NCBI GenBank assembly: GCA_050309435.1
Contig: JBNRMJ010000031.1
Coordinates: forward strand, 81,433 to 145,432
Source of the DNA: CAYXVJ01 sp050309435
GTDB lineage: Bacteria > Bacillota > Clostridia > Saccharofermentanales > Fastidiosipilaceae
DNA: 64,000 bases
Reading direction: 5' to 3'
Shown: in pieces, positions 44,201-53,281 of the stretch
Numbering within the stretch: the stretch's first letter is position 1
How the letters are laid out: every line of letters starts with the position of its first letter
Notes under the pieces: generated by a model
Databases searched by the model: none
What the model saw: only the letters and a program-made list of their open reading frames with translations
What the model was told of the DNA's origin: nothing
Made by a program: the position numbers and the translations under genes

Positions 44201-45005
44201 GTAAGCGGTGATAACGCTCGAGACTACTTGCTAAATGCTGATTAAATCTCGATGACATTTCGTCGTCATTATGTTTGGCTATCTCGATCGAATCCAATAT
44301 GGTGTTAAAAGTTGTATGACGGCAGTGATCTGACCAATAAGTGTCCAGTACACGGATTTCGGTGATACTCGGTGCCCTCTTTAGAGATGAAAAATATTCC
44401 CGGGCCAGTCTTAAATCGTCCATGCTCATCGCAAGCGAGAAGTCGCCGCGAAAAGCTTCCAGCTCTTCATCCGTAAACTCGCTAAAACCATGCAGGATCC
44501 TGACAGGCTCGGGCTTGTCATAAGAATCTTCGAGTGACTCTTTTTTATTCAAAGAGGCCGGCCGGCTTTCCACAGGATTGATTAAGCGTTCGCTAACGGC
44601 TTGCCGCGCGCTCGGGCTTAGATTTCCTTCAAAGAGATAAATACGGGCGACGCGAACTTTCGGCCGCTCGCCTCCGCTTAAGATCTGAAGTGCCTGTTCG
44701 GCGGAATCTTCCCTCTGTTCATATTGACCGGGAAGTGCTTCGACGCCAAGGACAAAGTCAGCTTCGGAAAAATCATAGTCTTCTTCGTATACCAGGTCGA
44801 GAGGCTTTTCGGCAAAAACCGTCCACCTGGACTTCAGCCAGCCTTCGTCATCCATACCCGATACGTCGTAACGATTCAGAATCATGATCCGTTTGATGCC
44901 TTCAATCCCGAAACCATGTGTTAATTCCTGACGCAACCTCTTCGCTTCGATGGCGTATGCATCCTTTTTCCGAACATAGAGCCGTCTGCATTTGTCACTT
45001 GTCAT
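41202..45005 (-). CDS. purL: Phosphoribosylformylglycinamidine synthase, single-chain
   Basis: PurL converts FGAR to FGAM with glutamine and ATP in purine synthesis. This is the large fused form (1267 residues), with the synthase domains (STYWSDHCRHTTFNT, FKNETHNHPTEIEPFGGAATCLGGAIRD region, PSIGGKDSMSG) and a C-terminal class I glutaminase (PVFPGTNCDYDSERAW, then LGICNGFQALIKLGLL with the nucleophilic cysteine). Many Bacillota instead use separate PurL, PurQ and PurS. I place the start at 45005, with GGGAG eight bases upstream. No other pur gene is adjacent. Confidence 0.96.
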   Translation of the reverse strand: MTSDKCRRLYVRKKDAYAIEAKRLRQELTHGFGIEGIKRIMILNRYDVSGMDDEGWLKSRWTVFAEKPLDLVYEEDYDFSEADFVLGVEALPGQYEQREDSAEQALQILSGGERPKVRVARIYLFEGNLSPSARQAVSERLINPVESRPASLNKKESLEDSYDKPEPVRILHGFSEFTDEELEAFRGDFSLAMSMDDLRLAREYFSSLKRAPSITEIRVLDTYWSDHCRHTTFNTILDSIEIAKHNDDEMSSRFNQHLASSLERYHRLRETVHGDRIDKKPRTLMDLATIGMKELKRRGLLQDLDESGEINACSIKVMVPTGEGEEEYLIMFKNETHNHPTEIEPFGGAATCLGGAIRDPLSGRSYVYQAMRVTGSGDPTVPVSQTIKGKLPQRTITTTAAAGYSSYGNQIGLATGHVAEIYHPGYIAKRMEVGAVIAAAPAAQVIRQVPEPGDLVILLGGRTGRDGVGGATGSSKKHDESSLRLSGSEVQKGNPLIERNLQRFFRNPDAARMIRRCNDFGAGGVAVAIGELADGVRINLDTVPKKYEGLDGSELAISESQERMACVVRAKHADAFIDMAARENLEATVVAEITEEAKMIMLWRGDVIVDLDRSFLDTNGAVQRSKAIIPAVDIKRLSRVDNYEDQSFKGVLSNRLRELRFASQKGLIERFDSTVGANTVLFPLGGRRQMTVEEGMAARIPMREGETDLCTLMSFAFDPFISSESPYHGAYYAVLESISKLVAMGASPGKIRLTFQEYFPTASTAEKWGLPLAALLGALDAQLDFSVPSIGGKDSMSGTFEDLDVPPTLISFAVGTRPIGQIRSATLKTAGSELRLIPVPKNDLGLPLVDQWHRSLHTVHRLHKSGQIGATATAKAHGAAAAVVQMCLGEELGFSFSDNLDLDFLMAPGHGSLIVEILAGPKEDQTREELDRIGAILLGRSCSSPLISWRREKIELAVLEAAWSETLSEIFPTKSDVKNEALTPPDLSYKTRSGLKSRIKTNKPLVIMPVFPGTNCDYDSERAWLKAGAEVKSVLIRNLTADMLHESLDELVHAIDESHILMLPGGFSAGDEPEGSAKFISTVFRNPAVKAAVERLLDERDGLILGICNGFQALIKLGLLPYGKITDLTEDSPTLTYNNLARHQSLYVETKIASVMSPWLASCEPGQIHRLPVSHGEGRLLASEQVLNELANSGQIVAQYVDPNGKPTLEEPYNPNGSAWAVEALCSADGRVLGKMAHSERIGPGLVKNIGGDSDQKLFEAAVRYFS

Positions 45006-45258
45006 GTCATTTTCTCCCTGTTTGATCCGACTGGAATGGCACAATCACCTTGTGTTTAGTTTACCGCATATTCTCCGGCTAAGCGCAGAGCGAAAGCAAT
45101 TTAAATGAAAAGCTGTCCTTTGCCATAGGAAAAACCACCCTTTTCGTGCCTTCTAATACCTTTATCCATGAATAACAGTGCTAAAGTCTAGTTGATACGA
45201 ACAGTAGCCCCGGGCATGACGTTTAGTGCCTGGTCATGATGTAGAAAGAGGTAAAGCA

Positions 45259-46146
45259 ATGAATCAAGCACAAGCCGAAGTAATGCGTAACGGAAAAGGT
45301 TTCGTCGCCGCATTGGACCAAAGCGGCGGATCCACACCTAAGGCACTGGCTGCATACGGAGTTGACGCTGATCGCTATACGAATGATGAGGAAATGTTTG
45401 ATCTGGTACATAAGATGCGTGCCCGTATCATTCAGAGCCCGGTCTTTAATTCGGATCATATTCTGGCTGCCATCTTGTTTGAGCAAACCATGGACCGCGA
45501 AATCGACGGACGCCTGACTGCCGACTACTTATGGAACGTCAAAGGAATCGTTCCTTTCCTGAAAGTAGATCAGGGCATGCTGGATCCCGCAGACGGCGTC
45601 AGTCTCATGAAGCCGATTAAAGGTTTTGACGAACTCTTAAAGAGAGCCAACGAGCGTCATATCTTCGGAACCAAAATGCGTTCGGTCATCAAGAAAGCCA
45701 ATCCCGAAGGTATCCGGAAAATCGTATTACAGCAAATCGAGTTCGGTATGAAGATTGCCGCAGCTGGTCTGGTGCCCATACTGGAACCGGAAGTAGACAT
45801 CAACATTCCCGACAAGGCCGAAGCAGAAGCGATCTTAAAGAAAGAATTACTAAGCGAGCTGGATCTTCTGCCTGTGGATATCGACGTCATGCTGAAACTG
45901 TCGATTCCAACTGTAGACGATTTCTACCGCGAGCTGATCGAACATCCGCGTGTCTTGCGCGTCGTTGCGCTCTCCGGCGGTTACAGCCGTGACGAAGCGA
46001 ATCGTCTTTTGGCACAGAACCATGGCCTCATCGCAAGTTTCTCGAGAGCGCTCCTGGACGGATTGCTGGATTCGCAGACAGACGATGAGTTCAATGCCAC
46101 GCTCAAGAGCAGCATCGAGTCTATCGCGGCCGCTTCAAACACCTGA
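45259..46146 (+). CDS. fda: Fructose-bisphosphate aldolase, class I
   Basis: This Schiff-base aldolase closely resembles the staphylococcal FdaA type: GKGFVAALDQSGGSTPKALAAYGV, ILAAILFEQTMDREIDG, ANERHIFGTKMRSV, GLVPILEPEVDI, VMLKLSIPT (the presumed Schiff-base lysine) and RVVALSGGYSRDEANRLL. I set the start at 45259, where AGAGGT lies upstream (295 residues). It duplicates the class II enzyme at 24778. The DUF436 gene follows after 67 bases and may be co-transcribed. Confidence 0.95.
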   Translation: MNQAQAEVMRNGKGFVAALDQSGGSTPKALAAYGVDADRYTNDEEMFDLVHKMRARIIQSPVFNSDHILAAILFEQTMDREIDGRLTADYLWNVKGIVPFLKVDQGMLDPADGVSLMKPIKGFDELLKRANERHIFGTKMRSVIKKANPEGIRKIVLQQIEFGMKIAAAGLVPILEPEVDINIPDKAEAEAILKKELLSELDLLPVDIDVMLKLSIPTVDDFYRELIEHPRVLRVVALSGGYSRDEANRLLAQNHGLIASFSRALLDGLLDSQTDDEFNATLKSSIESIAAASNT

Positions 46147-46213
46147 TATTTGACTACAAGCGATATATGTCTAGACTAAGGTTAAGGCAATTAATGAAGG
46201 AACGAGTAAGTCT

Positions 46214-46789
46214 ATGACAGATAAGAAGGAAATAACAAGCAAGGCGAGTACGGTTCGCCGGCAAACGGCAGAAGCGATCGGAGAGTTGATCGAAAAAGCC
46301 GGCTTGAAATCAGCTGATATTCTGCTTATCGGTTGTTCGTCAAGCGAAGTTGCCGGACAGACAATCGGATCGGCTTCCAGCCGGGAAATGGCCGAAGCCA
46401 TATACGCCGGAGCGATAGAAGCGCTCTCCGGTCGCGGCATCTACCTGACCGCTCAATGCTGCGAACACCTGAATCGTTCGCTGGTTATCGAGCGGTCAGC
46501 GGTTAAAGACACGGAACTGATCGTAAATGCGATCCCTCAAGCCTCTGCCGGCGGTTCCTTTGCCACTGTTTGCTATGAACGGATGCAGGATCCCGTTCTG
46601 GTATCATCTGTCCGGGCCGATGCCGGCCTTGATATCGGCTTAACCTTGATCGGTATGCATCTGAAGCGGGTTGCCGTACCTGTTCGTCTAAGTATTAGCA
46701 GGATCGGCGAAGCACAAATCGTAGCCGCCAGAGTCCGGCCGCCCTACACCGGCGGCCCTCGTGCGGTGTACGACGAAAATCTGTTTTAA
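46214..46789 (+). CDS. YwlG/DUF436 family protein
   Basis: The 191-residue product matches the DUF436 (TIGR01440, YwlG) family of unknown function: ADILLIGCSSSEVAGQTIGSASS at the N-terminal third, GIYLTAQCCEHLNRSLVIER in the middle and VPVRLSISRIGEAQIVAARVRPPYTGGPRAVY at the end. Conserved cysteine and histidine residues hint at an enzyme or metal site. In Bacillus subtilis ywlG lies near ywlC-ywlE, but here those are 40 kb away. AAGGA precedes the ATG. Confidence 0.88.
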   Translation: MTDKKEITSKASTVRRQTAEAIGELIEKAGLKSADILLIGCSSSEVAGQTIGSASSREMAEAIYAGAIEALSGRGIYLTAQCCEHLNRSLVIERSAVKDTELIVNAIPQASAGGSFATVCYERMQDPVLVSSVRADAGLDIGLTLIGMHLKRVAVPVRLSISRIGEAQIVAARVRPPYTGGPRAVYDENLF

Positions 46790-46820
46790 ACTCAATTGCT
46801 TATTGATATCTGAACCATAT

Positions 46821-46879
46821 GAAATGCTCCCCTTGAGCTATACCGGAGATATCGGACCGGACTCAAGAGGAGCACTTTC
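46821..46879. terminator. Hairpin between the convergent DUF436 and htpG genes
   Basis: A long imperfect stem pairs 46821-46837 with 46862-46879 (TGCTCC and CTTGAG blocks, one bulge and one mismatch). It sits between converging genes. T-runs on both sides are short (TTTC), so it is a moderate bidirectional terminator. Confidence 0.65.
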
Positions 46880-46915
46880 ATTCCTCGAAATATTCTGTTA
46901 GATCTGCTTATAAAC

Positions 46916-48859
46916 CTACTTCGTTTCGTTAAGCAACTTAATGCTTCTACTCAGATAGGCGGCCAGGTCGTCACCTTTCAGTGAACCATGAGCCAAACGA
47001 GCCAGGTCGTAGGCCTGCATGGCCAGAAGGTCAGCTTCTTCTTCCTTGTTAGGAAGCTCTGCCAATGCCGCCAGACGACTGATCAAGGGGCTGTCGGTGT
47101 TAGCCACCACCATGATTTCGATGGGGAAAAGATCATCTAGATTCATATCCGATGAAGCGGCCTGCATCATTTCGAACTGCTTGCGCATTTCCTGCATGCG
47201 ACGGGCTTCTTCCGTTTCGGACAGTATAACGGCCTGCTCATCTTCGCCCAATGCACGTACTTCAAGCTTCAACTTATCGTTCTTGCATGCTCTTTGGAAT
47301 AAGCGGGTCAAAGCTTCTTTATGCTCCTCGATTCCCTCTTCGCCTTCGACTTCGGCGTCGATGCGCAGGAATTTAGTTCCCTGGTTCTTGTATTCAAACA
47401 TGGACATGAAGGAGTTATCCAGTTCATGATCCATGATCACGACTTCGTAGCCCTTTGATCTGGCACGACGAATATAAGCAACCTGTACATTCTTGTCCGT
47501 CGTGTAACGGATTTTCTCGCCCAGTTCGGAAGCCGTTTTCATTTCGCCGTCTGTCGTTTCGAAGAGGATCGCATCCTTGACCCGGTCGTAGAACTTCTCG
47601 TCTTTCAGACTGCCGTACTTCACGAATAGCTTAATATCATTCCAGTACTTGGCATACTCTTCGCGCTCGTTATTGAACATTTTCGTCAGGCGATCGGCAA
47701 CTTTCCGTACGATGTGTTCAGAAAGTTTTTTCACATAGGCATCATTTTGCAAAAAGGATCTCGAAACATTTAAAGGCAGATCGGGACAATCCAGGCAGCC
47801 TTTCAGCAGGAAGAGGAAATCCGGAATTACTTCTTTAATATTGTCGGCAACAAAGACCTGATTGTTGTAAATCTTTACCCGACCATCCAGGGTCTCATAG
47901 ACATTCTCCGCCCGGGGAAAATACAGTATACCCTGCACGCGGCTCGGGTAATCCATGTTCAGATGAACCCAGAACAGAGGTTCGCGGAAATCATTGAAAG
48001 TCTTTCTGTAAAACTCCTTGTACTCTTCATCCGTGACATCCTTCGGTGCCTTCGTCCACAACGGCTGAGTGTCGTTAACGGGACCGGCAGGAGCAGGTTG
48101 ACTTAATACAGGTTCGGCCTCGTCGAAAGCTTCGCCCTTCTCTTCTGCTTCGGCCTTTTTCTCAAGCCATTTGGCACGGGATTCTTCATATCGCTTTTCG
48201 CGCTCGGCTTTGGCCCTGGCTTCTCCCTCGATATCATGGAAGAAAATCGGATGGGGCATAAAATCACAATATTTATGCAGGATTTCACGAATCTTCGCCG
48301 CGTTTAAGTCTTTTTTCGCTTCCTCGTTGAGCGTCAGGATGATATCACTGCCGTGAGAGGTTCTGTCTCCGTTTTCGAGGATATACTCTGTCCCTTCAAG
48401 TGAGGTCCAGTGTGCAGCCTGACTGCCGGCCCGGCAGTATAGACTGTTAATCTCGACTTTTTCCGCGACCATGAAAGCAGAGTAAAAGCCTAATCCAAAG
48501 TGGCCGATGATGCCGTCGGATGCCCCTTTGTCTCTGTATTTATTGACAAAATCCATCGCGCCGGAGAACGCAATCTGATTAATGTATTTATCGATATCAT
48601 CGGCAGTCATACCCAGACCGTTATCGGAGATGGTTAAAGTACCTGCCTCGCTGTCCAAAGTAACGTGAATCTCCGGTTCATATGTTTCAGGCATTTCCAC
48701 TTCGCCCATCTGACCCAGCAGACGATACTTTTTAATTGCGTCACTGGCATTGGAAACAAGTTCTCTCAGGAAGATATCCTGGTCGGAGTAGAGCCATTTT
48801 CTGATTATGGGGAAAATATTCTCTGTACTTACGTTAATTTGACCTGTTTTTCGTTCCAT
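46916..48859 (-). CDS. htpG: Molecular chaperone HtpG (Hsp90)
   Basis: HtpG is the bacterial Hsp90, an ATP-dependent dimeric chaperone. The 647 residues begin GQINVSTENIFPIIRKWLYS and have the GHKL ATP site (LRELVSNASDAIKKYR, LTISDNGLGMTADDI, GHFGLGFYSAFMVA), the middle domain (LFWVHLNMDYPSRVQGILYFP, VSRSFLQND) and the C-terminal dimerisation domain. A Lys/Glu-rich linker lies at ~215-255. The best ribosome site (GGAAAGG) is rather far from the ATG. It stands alone between a converging gene and a divergent start region. Confidence 0.96.
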   Translation of the reverse strand: MERKTGQINVSTENIFPIIRKWLYSDQDIFLRELVSNASDAIKKYRLLGQMGEVEMPETYEPEIHVTLDSEAGTLTISDNGLGMTADDIDKYINQIAFSGAMDFVNKYRDKGASDGIIGHFGLGFYSAFMVAEKVEINSLYCRAGSQAAHWTSLEGTEYILENGDRTSHGSDIILTLNEEAKKDLNAAKIREILHKYCDFMPHPIFFHDIEGEARAKAEREKRYEESRAKWLEKKAEAEEKGEAFDEAEPVLSQPAPAGPVNDTQPLWTKAPKDVTDEEYKEFYRKTFNDFREPLFWVHLNMDYPSRVQGILYFPRAENVYETLDGRVKIYNNQVFVADNIKEVIPDFLFLLKGCLDCPDLPLNVSRSFLQNDAYVKKLSEHIVRKVADRLTKMFNNEREEYAKYWNDIKLFVKYGSLKDEKFYDRVKDAILFETTDGEMKTASELGEKIRYTTDKNVQVAYIRRARSKGYEVVIMDHELDNSFMSMFEYKNQGTKFLRIDAEVEGEEGIEEHKEALTRLFQRACKNDKLKLEVRALGEDEQAVILSETEEARRMQEMRKQFEMMQAASSDMNLDDLFPIEIMVVANTDSPLISRLAALAELPNKEEEADLLAMQAYDLARLAHGSLKGDDLAAYLSRSIKLLNETK

Positions 48860-48928
48860 AAACTGTAAATATTCCTTTCCTAGAATAAATTATCAACTCT
48901 GTAATTATAGCATTAAATTCCAGATTAA

Positions 48929-49609
48929 CTATAAAGCAACCCGCCCCCGCTCCTTTATGGATGCTTCTATACCGCCTGCAGCCGTAACGCGGCCATCGAG
49001 AGGATGATCATGTTCTTCTATCGGTAGATGACCGTCTACCGCTTGAGGTGATAAACAGATACCCAGCAGGACTGTCGACAAGGGCTGGGTTTTCAGAAAA
49101 CGATCATAATACCCTTTCCCGTGTCCCAAGCGTTCACCGTAAGGTGAAACAGCCAGACACGGTATCAATATGACATCAAAATCAATACTGCCGGATGCTA
49201 GGTCGGGCGGCGGTTCTATGGCTCCGTACCAGGACACGACCCAGTCTTTCGGCTGACGTTCACACGTAAATTTCGGCCAGGGTGCGAAATGCAATTGCAA
49301 GTCCCCTTCATCACGAACGCTTCTTGGCAGATAAAAATCGATATATGCCTGAAGTTCAGGGTCGGTAATCAAGGCATGCAAATCCGCTTCCCTGTTCATG
49401 GCATGATATGCGGCCACGCGAAGTGCTTGCGGCTCTCGTCCTTCTTTCATGGCAGCCAGGCTTTCCAGTTCCGCCCGCTTCAGCAGATACTCTTTTATAC
49501 GACTTTGAATGGTCCGACTCTCGCTTGCGATTTCTACTGCCGTCATCTTTGATAATTTCGCGTAGATATCGTGCCTGAGCTCTTCCTTGTCCGTGAATGC
49601 TTTTGTCAT
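48929..49609 (-). CDS. 5-formyltetrahydrofolate cyclo-ligase family protein
   Basis: The enzyme turns 5-formyl-THF into 5,10-methenyl-THF with ATP, salvaging stored folate and complementing the one-carbon flow from GcvT. The family motif appears as GERLGHGKGYYDRFL (usually GxGGGYYDR), with VILIPCLAVSPYGERL before it. I set the start at 49609 (226 residues), where AGGAG lies eight bases upstream; the frame stays open another 54 codons but without a credible start. The N-terminal Lys/Arg region is less conserved than in well-known members. Confidence 0.85.
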   Translation of the reverse strand: MTKAFTDKEELRHDIYAKLSKMTAVEIASESRTIQSRIKEYLLKRAELESLAAMKEGREPQALRVAAYHAMNREADLHALITDPELQAYIDFYLPRSVRDEGDLQLHFAPWPKFTCERQPKDWVVSWYGAIEPPPDLASGSIDFDVILIPCLAVSPYGERLGHGKGYYDRFLKTQPLSTVLLGICLSPQAVDGHLPIEEHDHPLDGRVTAAGGIEASIKERGRVAL

Positions 49610-49754
49610 ATGTCGATCTCCTGTACTGCTGTTCGGAACTTTTACTTCATGCGAATTGTAACATAGTGTAAAATCTAATAACCTTGGGCTTGTATAATGA
49701 AAGCATAACACCGGTTCGACCCTCTCGGGGTCACATCTGAAAGAATGGCGAAGC

Positions 49755-50708
49755 ATGATAAAAAAGGACAAAAGTAATAGAAACAGCCACTGGCTTTATC
49801 GACTGCTGACTGTTACGGCAGTAGGCCTGATTGGCGTAGGTATGTATTTATTGCTCATGCCGAAATGGATCCGGTATAACCAGGATAAAATTACCAAACA
49901 GCTGCTCGATCAGCTGGACAAACTTGATTCCGTGAGCGATTCTCCGGGCAGCGATGAAGAAACAGATGCAAGTCAGGATGATAACTATATTTGGGTTGAT
50001 CCGGATGCCTGGGTTAATTCAGATGAAGAAGTGGATTATTTCATACCGGATCCGATCGATCCCGGTAAGTTCATTCAGGTAACACCCACTCCCGGCCAGG
50101 ATTCCGCTGGCGAAAGCGGCGAATCCGACCAGGAAGGCAATCCCGCTAACTCTGCCGGAGGAGGTGGCGAAAACATAGCGAGTCCTACACCCGGCTCAGG
50201 CGGAAATCCGACAGAAGCCGGCGGTCAGGGTTCAGCTCCCGTTACCCCGGGTAACACGACAACTCTAAACCCGACCAATAATCAGGGTCAGGTCGGATTA
50301 CAAGCCATCGGTAAGCTGGTTATCAATAAAATTAATGTCAACATTCCGATTGTGACAGGCTTAAGCCGCGTAAATCTGCGTTACGCCGCATCACATTTCG
50401 AAGCTACGCCGATGATCGGTGATAACGGCTTGTCGGCAATTTTCGCCCATCGTTCTCCTCAGCACGGCAGGGACTTAAACCGTCTAAACGAAATTGTTGC
50501 CGGTGACCGTTTCGAAATCGTTCGGAATAACAAGATCTATCATTACCTTGTTGAGAAAAATATTATTGTTGAACCGAATCAGGTTTTAGAAGAGATCTTT
50601 CGCGACTATTCCGACGATTCCTATGTGATGCTGGTAACATGTCATCCGATACCCACCTGGAAGCAACGTATGCTGGTCATCGCCCGTTTAGTTGAAGTCA
50701 GCGACTGA
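49755..50708 (+). CDS. Sortase with a long Gly/Ser/Pro/Glu linker
   Basis: Sortases join surface proteins to the cell wall or to pilus subunits. One N-terminal membrane helix (~14-35) is followed by an unusually long acidic, Gly/Ser/Pro/Thr-rich stretch (~60-178) and the catalytic domain (~180-317). The triad is visible: H232 in IFAHRSPQHGRDLNRL, C296 in MLVTCHPIP (usual TLxTC) and R305 in KQRMLVIARL. The domain best fits class D or E-type sortases. No LPxTG substrate or pilin gene adjoins it, so its partner lies elsewhere. The ribosome site is weak. Confidence 0.85.
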   Translation: MIKKDKSNRNSHWLYRLLTVTAVGLIGVGMYLLLMPKWIRYNQDKITKQLLDQLDKLDSVSDSPGSDEETDASQDDNYIWVDPDAWVNSDEEVDYFIPDPIDPGKFIQVTPTPGQDSAGESGESDQEGNPANSAGGGGENIASPTPGSGGNPTEAGGQGSAPVTPGNTTTLNPTNNQGQVGLQAIGKLVINKINVNIPIVTGLSRVNLRYAASHFEATPMIGDNGLSAIFAHRSPQHGRDLNRLNEIVAGDRFEIVRNNKIYHYLVEKNIIVEPNQVLEEIFRDYSDDSYVMLVTCHPIPTWKQRMLVIARLVEVSD

Positions 50709-50750
50709 CATCCGCCGTCTTTGTCCTTCTTCATTCATATAACAATCAAA

Positions 50751-50780
50751 AACCCCGGCAGTTCGGTAACTGCCGGGGTT
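50751..50780 (-). terminator. Terminator of glgP (shared with the sortase)
   Basis: AACCCCGGCAGTT and its perfect 13-base complement enclose a 4-base loop. The minus-strand side is followed by TTTGATTG immediately after GGGGTT, fitting glgP. The plus-strand side lacks a T-run. Confidence 0.88.
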
Positions 50781-50806
50781 ACTATATTAAGAGCAGATTC
50801 AGTTTT

Positions 50807-53194
50807 TCACGCCTCTTCCCGGATCGGTTTGCTTTCGATCTTCCAGATCTCCCCGGCATAATCGCGAACGGTACGATCCGAACTGAATACTCCCGATCTG
50901 GTGATATTGATCCAGGCCTTTCTTGCCCAGCTCGACTGATCGCGATAATCCTCTGCCATTTGATCTCTGGCTGCCCGGTAAGCGTCGAACTCGCCCAGTA
51001 CGTAATACGGATCGGCAGGTTCCCAGCTGGTGCCGTAGAGCAACCCGTTCACGAGATCCTGGAATGCACCGGAATTTAGATCGTCCAGGAAACCGTTTGT
51101 CATCGAATCGATCACACGCTTTAAGCCGGGTATATTCTCGTATTGCCATCTGGGATTATAGTAGGACAAGGTAGCAGGAAGGTGCTCGACTCTGACGCCG
51201 AAAATATAGATGTTTTCGTCACCCACTTCTCGTGCGATTTCTACATTGGCGCCATCATAGGTACCTAGAGTCAAAGCCCCGTTCATCATAAACTTCATGT
51301 TACCCGTACCGGATGCCTCCTTACCGGCAAGCGAGATTTGTTCCGAAATATCGGCGGCTGGAATCATGATTTCCGCCTTCGAAACATTATAGTTGGGTAC
51401 AAAGACAACTTTGATTTTATCCGAAATATCGCTGTCGTTATTGATGATGCGCGCGATCTCGTTGATGAACTTAATGATCGACTTGGCGCGTACGTATCCG
51501 GGAGCGGCCTTTGCTCCGAAGAAGAATACCCGTGGCACGATATCCAGGTTCGGATCACTCTTCAAACGGAAGTACAGATCAAGTATATAGAAGGCATTCA
51601 GAAGCTGTCGCTTGTATTCATGCAGACGCTTGATCTGAATATCAAAAATCGCGTCGGGATTGATATCGATACCCGTCCATTCTTTCACATATTTGGTTAG
51701 ACGAAGTTTGTTCTCCCGTTTGATTTCGATGAGTTCTTTTTGAATGTTTTCGTCATCGGCCAGAGAGTCAAGATCCCGAATCAGCGAGAGGTCCTTGACC
51801 CAGGCATCACTGCCCGTCTTCTCCGTCAGTAAAGCGGCCAGTCTGGGATTCGTTGTCCTGAGCCAGCGGCGGGGCGTAACCCCGTTGGTCTTGTTGCTGA
51901 ACTTCTCGGGCCACAAGTCATACCAGGGTTTTAAGGTTTCCGCTTTCAGAATATCCGTATGCAAGGCTGCGACACCATTGATCGAATGCGAAGCATAACA
52001 GGCTATCCACGCCATTCTCACCTGACCTCCGCCCAAAGGCGCAAGATAGTTGATGAGATCACGCATGACACCGCGATTTTCCAGTTCGTTTCTGAACTGC
52101 ATATCAATTCGCATGATGATTTCAAGGATACGCGGAAAGAGGAAATTGAATATACTGGTTTCCCACTTCTCGAGCGCTTCGGACAATATCGTATGATTCG
52201 TATAGGCAAAGCACCGGGTCGTGATCGACCAGGCCTGTTCCCAGCTCATTTGATTCTCGTCGACAAGAATGCGCATGAGTTCAGGGATGGCAATAACGGG
52301 GTGAGTATCATTCATCTGGAAACTGTTAAATTCGGCGAAACGGCTCAAGTCATCACCATGAACCAGCTTGTAGGATCTGACTGCTGACTGTAACGCCGCA
52401 GAGACAAAGAAATACTGCTGACGAACACGAAGGACTTTTCCGTCATAAGAGGTGTCGTTCGGATAGAGTACCCGCCAAATATCTTCGGTCTTGTTACGCT
52501 CCGTGACCGCATCGTCGAAACGTTGACTGTTGAAGAGATTGAAATCAAATTCTTTGGCCGGATCGGCCCGCCATAAGCGTAATGTGTTGACATTATCGGT
52601 ATCATAACCGGTAATCGGCAGATCAAAAGGCGTGGCAATGACATCCATGTCGTTAAAATGAACGCGAACCACCATGTCATCGCGTTTCACCATAAACGGA
52701 TAACCGTCTTCCATCCAGCTGTCCGGATACTCGACTTGGAAACCGTTTTCGAATGCCTGACGGAACAAACCGTATCGGTATAAGATACCCTGTCCGATCA
52801 CCGGCAGGTCGTGCGTAGCTGCAGAATCCATGAAGCACGCGGCCAAACGCCCGAGGCCTCCATTTCCGAGAGCAGCATCGTACTCCTGATCCAAAATGAG
52901 ATCCAGATCTTTACCGTGTTCGGCCAGCATGTTTTTGACTTCATCGTAAATCCCCAGATTGATCAAGTTGTTAAGCATGGAGCGACCTACGAGAAATTCT
53001 GCGGACAGATAATGCTGGATTCGTCCCTGTTTGTATTTATCTCTGGATTTATCCCAGTTATCGGCTACCTGGTCTACGATCCCCGCGGCCAGACCTTTCC
53101 AAATCGTTCTGTTTGTTGCCTTTTTACTCTGGCGACCGGATTCTGCACGGATCAAGGCATCGATCCTTTCGGCCATATTCTTTGTTTTTAACAT
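50807..53194 (-). CDS. glgP: Glycogen/maltodextrin phosphorylase
   Basis: GlgP releases glucose-1-phosphate from alpha-1,4-glucans with phosphate and PLP. The 795 residues carry GLGRLAACFMDS, RIKRLHEYKRQ as IKRLHEYKRQLLNAF, and the PLP-lysine motif EASGTGNMKFMMNGALTLG (the lysine is in NMKFMMNG). I place the start at 53194, with GAGGAGG upstream. It is monocistronic. Its product enters glycolysis through the phosphoglucomutase at 37326. An 18-bp palindrome (53264-53281) lies about 70 bases upstream. Confidence 0.95.
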   Translation of the reverse strand: MLKTKNMAERIDALIRAESGRQSKKATNRTIWKGLAAGIVDQVADNWDKSRDKYKQGRIQHYLSAEFLVGRSMLNNLINLGIYDEVKNMLAEHGKDLDLILDQEYDAALGNGGLGRLAACFMDSAATHDLPVIGQGILYRYGLFRQAFENGFQVEYPDSWMEDGYPFMVKRDDMVVRVHFNDMDVIATPFDLPITGYDTDNVNTLRLWRADPAKEFDFNLFNSQRFDDAVTERNKTEDIWRVLYPNDTSYDGKVLRVRQQYFFVSAALQSAVRSYKLVHGDDLSRFAEFNSFQMNDTHPVIAIPELMRILVDENQMSWEQAWSITTRCFAYTNHTILSEALEKWETSIFNFLFPRILEIIMRIDMQFRNELENRGVMRDLINYLAPLGGGQVRMAWIACYASHSINGVAALHTDILKAETLKPWYDLWPEKFSNKTNGVTPRRWLRTTNPRLAALLTEKTGSDAWVKDLSLIRDLDSLADDENIQKELIEIKRENKLRLTKYVKEWTGIDINPDAIFDIQIKRLHEYKRQLLNAFYILDLYFRLKSDPNLDIVPRVFFFGAKAAPGYVRAKSIIKFINEIARIINNDSDISDKIKVVFVPNYNVSKAEIMIPAADISEQISLAGKEASGTGNMKFMMNGALTLGTYDGANVEIAREVGDENIYIFGVRVEHLPATLSYYNPRWQYENIPGLKRVIDSMTNGFLDDLNSGAFQDLVNGLLYGTSWEPADPYYVLGEFDAYRAARDQMAEDYRDQSSWARKAWINITRSGVFSSDRTVRDYAGEIWKIESKPIREEA

Positions 53195-53263
53195 ATATCT
53201 TCCTCCTCGACTGATAGACAGAGAAACTGTCACGGCGCAGGCTTGTAAACCAGGACCGGATAT

Positions 53264-53281
53264 AAAGTAAAAATTTACTTT
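53264..53281. promoter_or_regulatory. Perfect palindrome AAAGTAAA-AA-TTTACTTT upstream of glgP
   Basis: Two 8-base arms flank two central bases in the region between glgP and the divergent acetyltransferase gene. It is a plausible operator for glgP. The low-complexity composition makes chance occurrence more likely than for GC-mixed palindromes. Confidence 0.45.
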
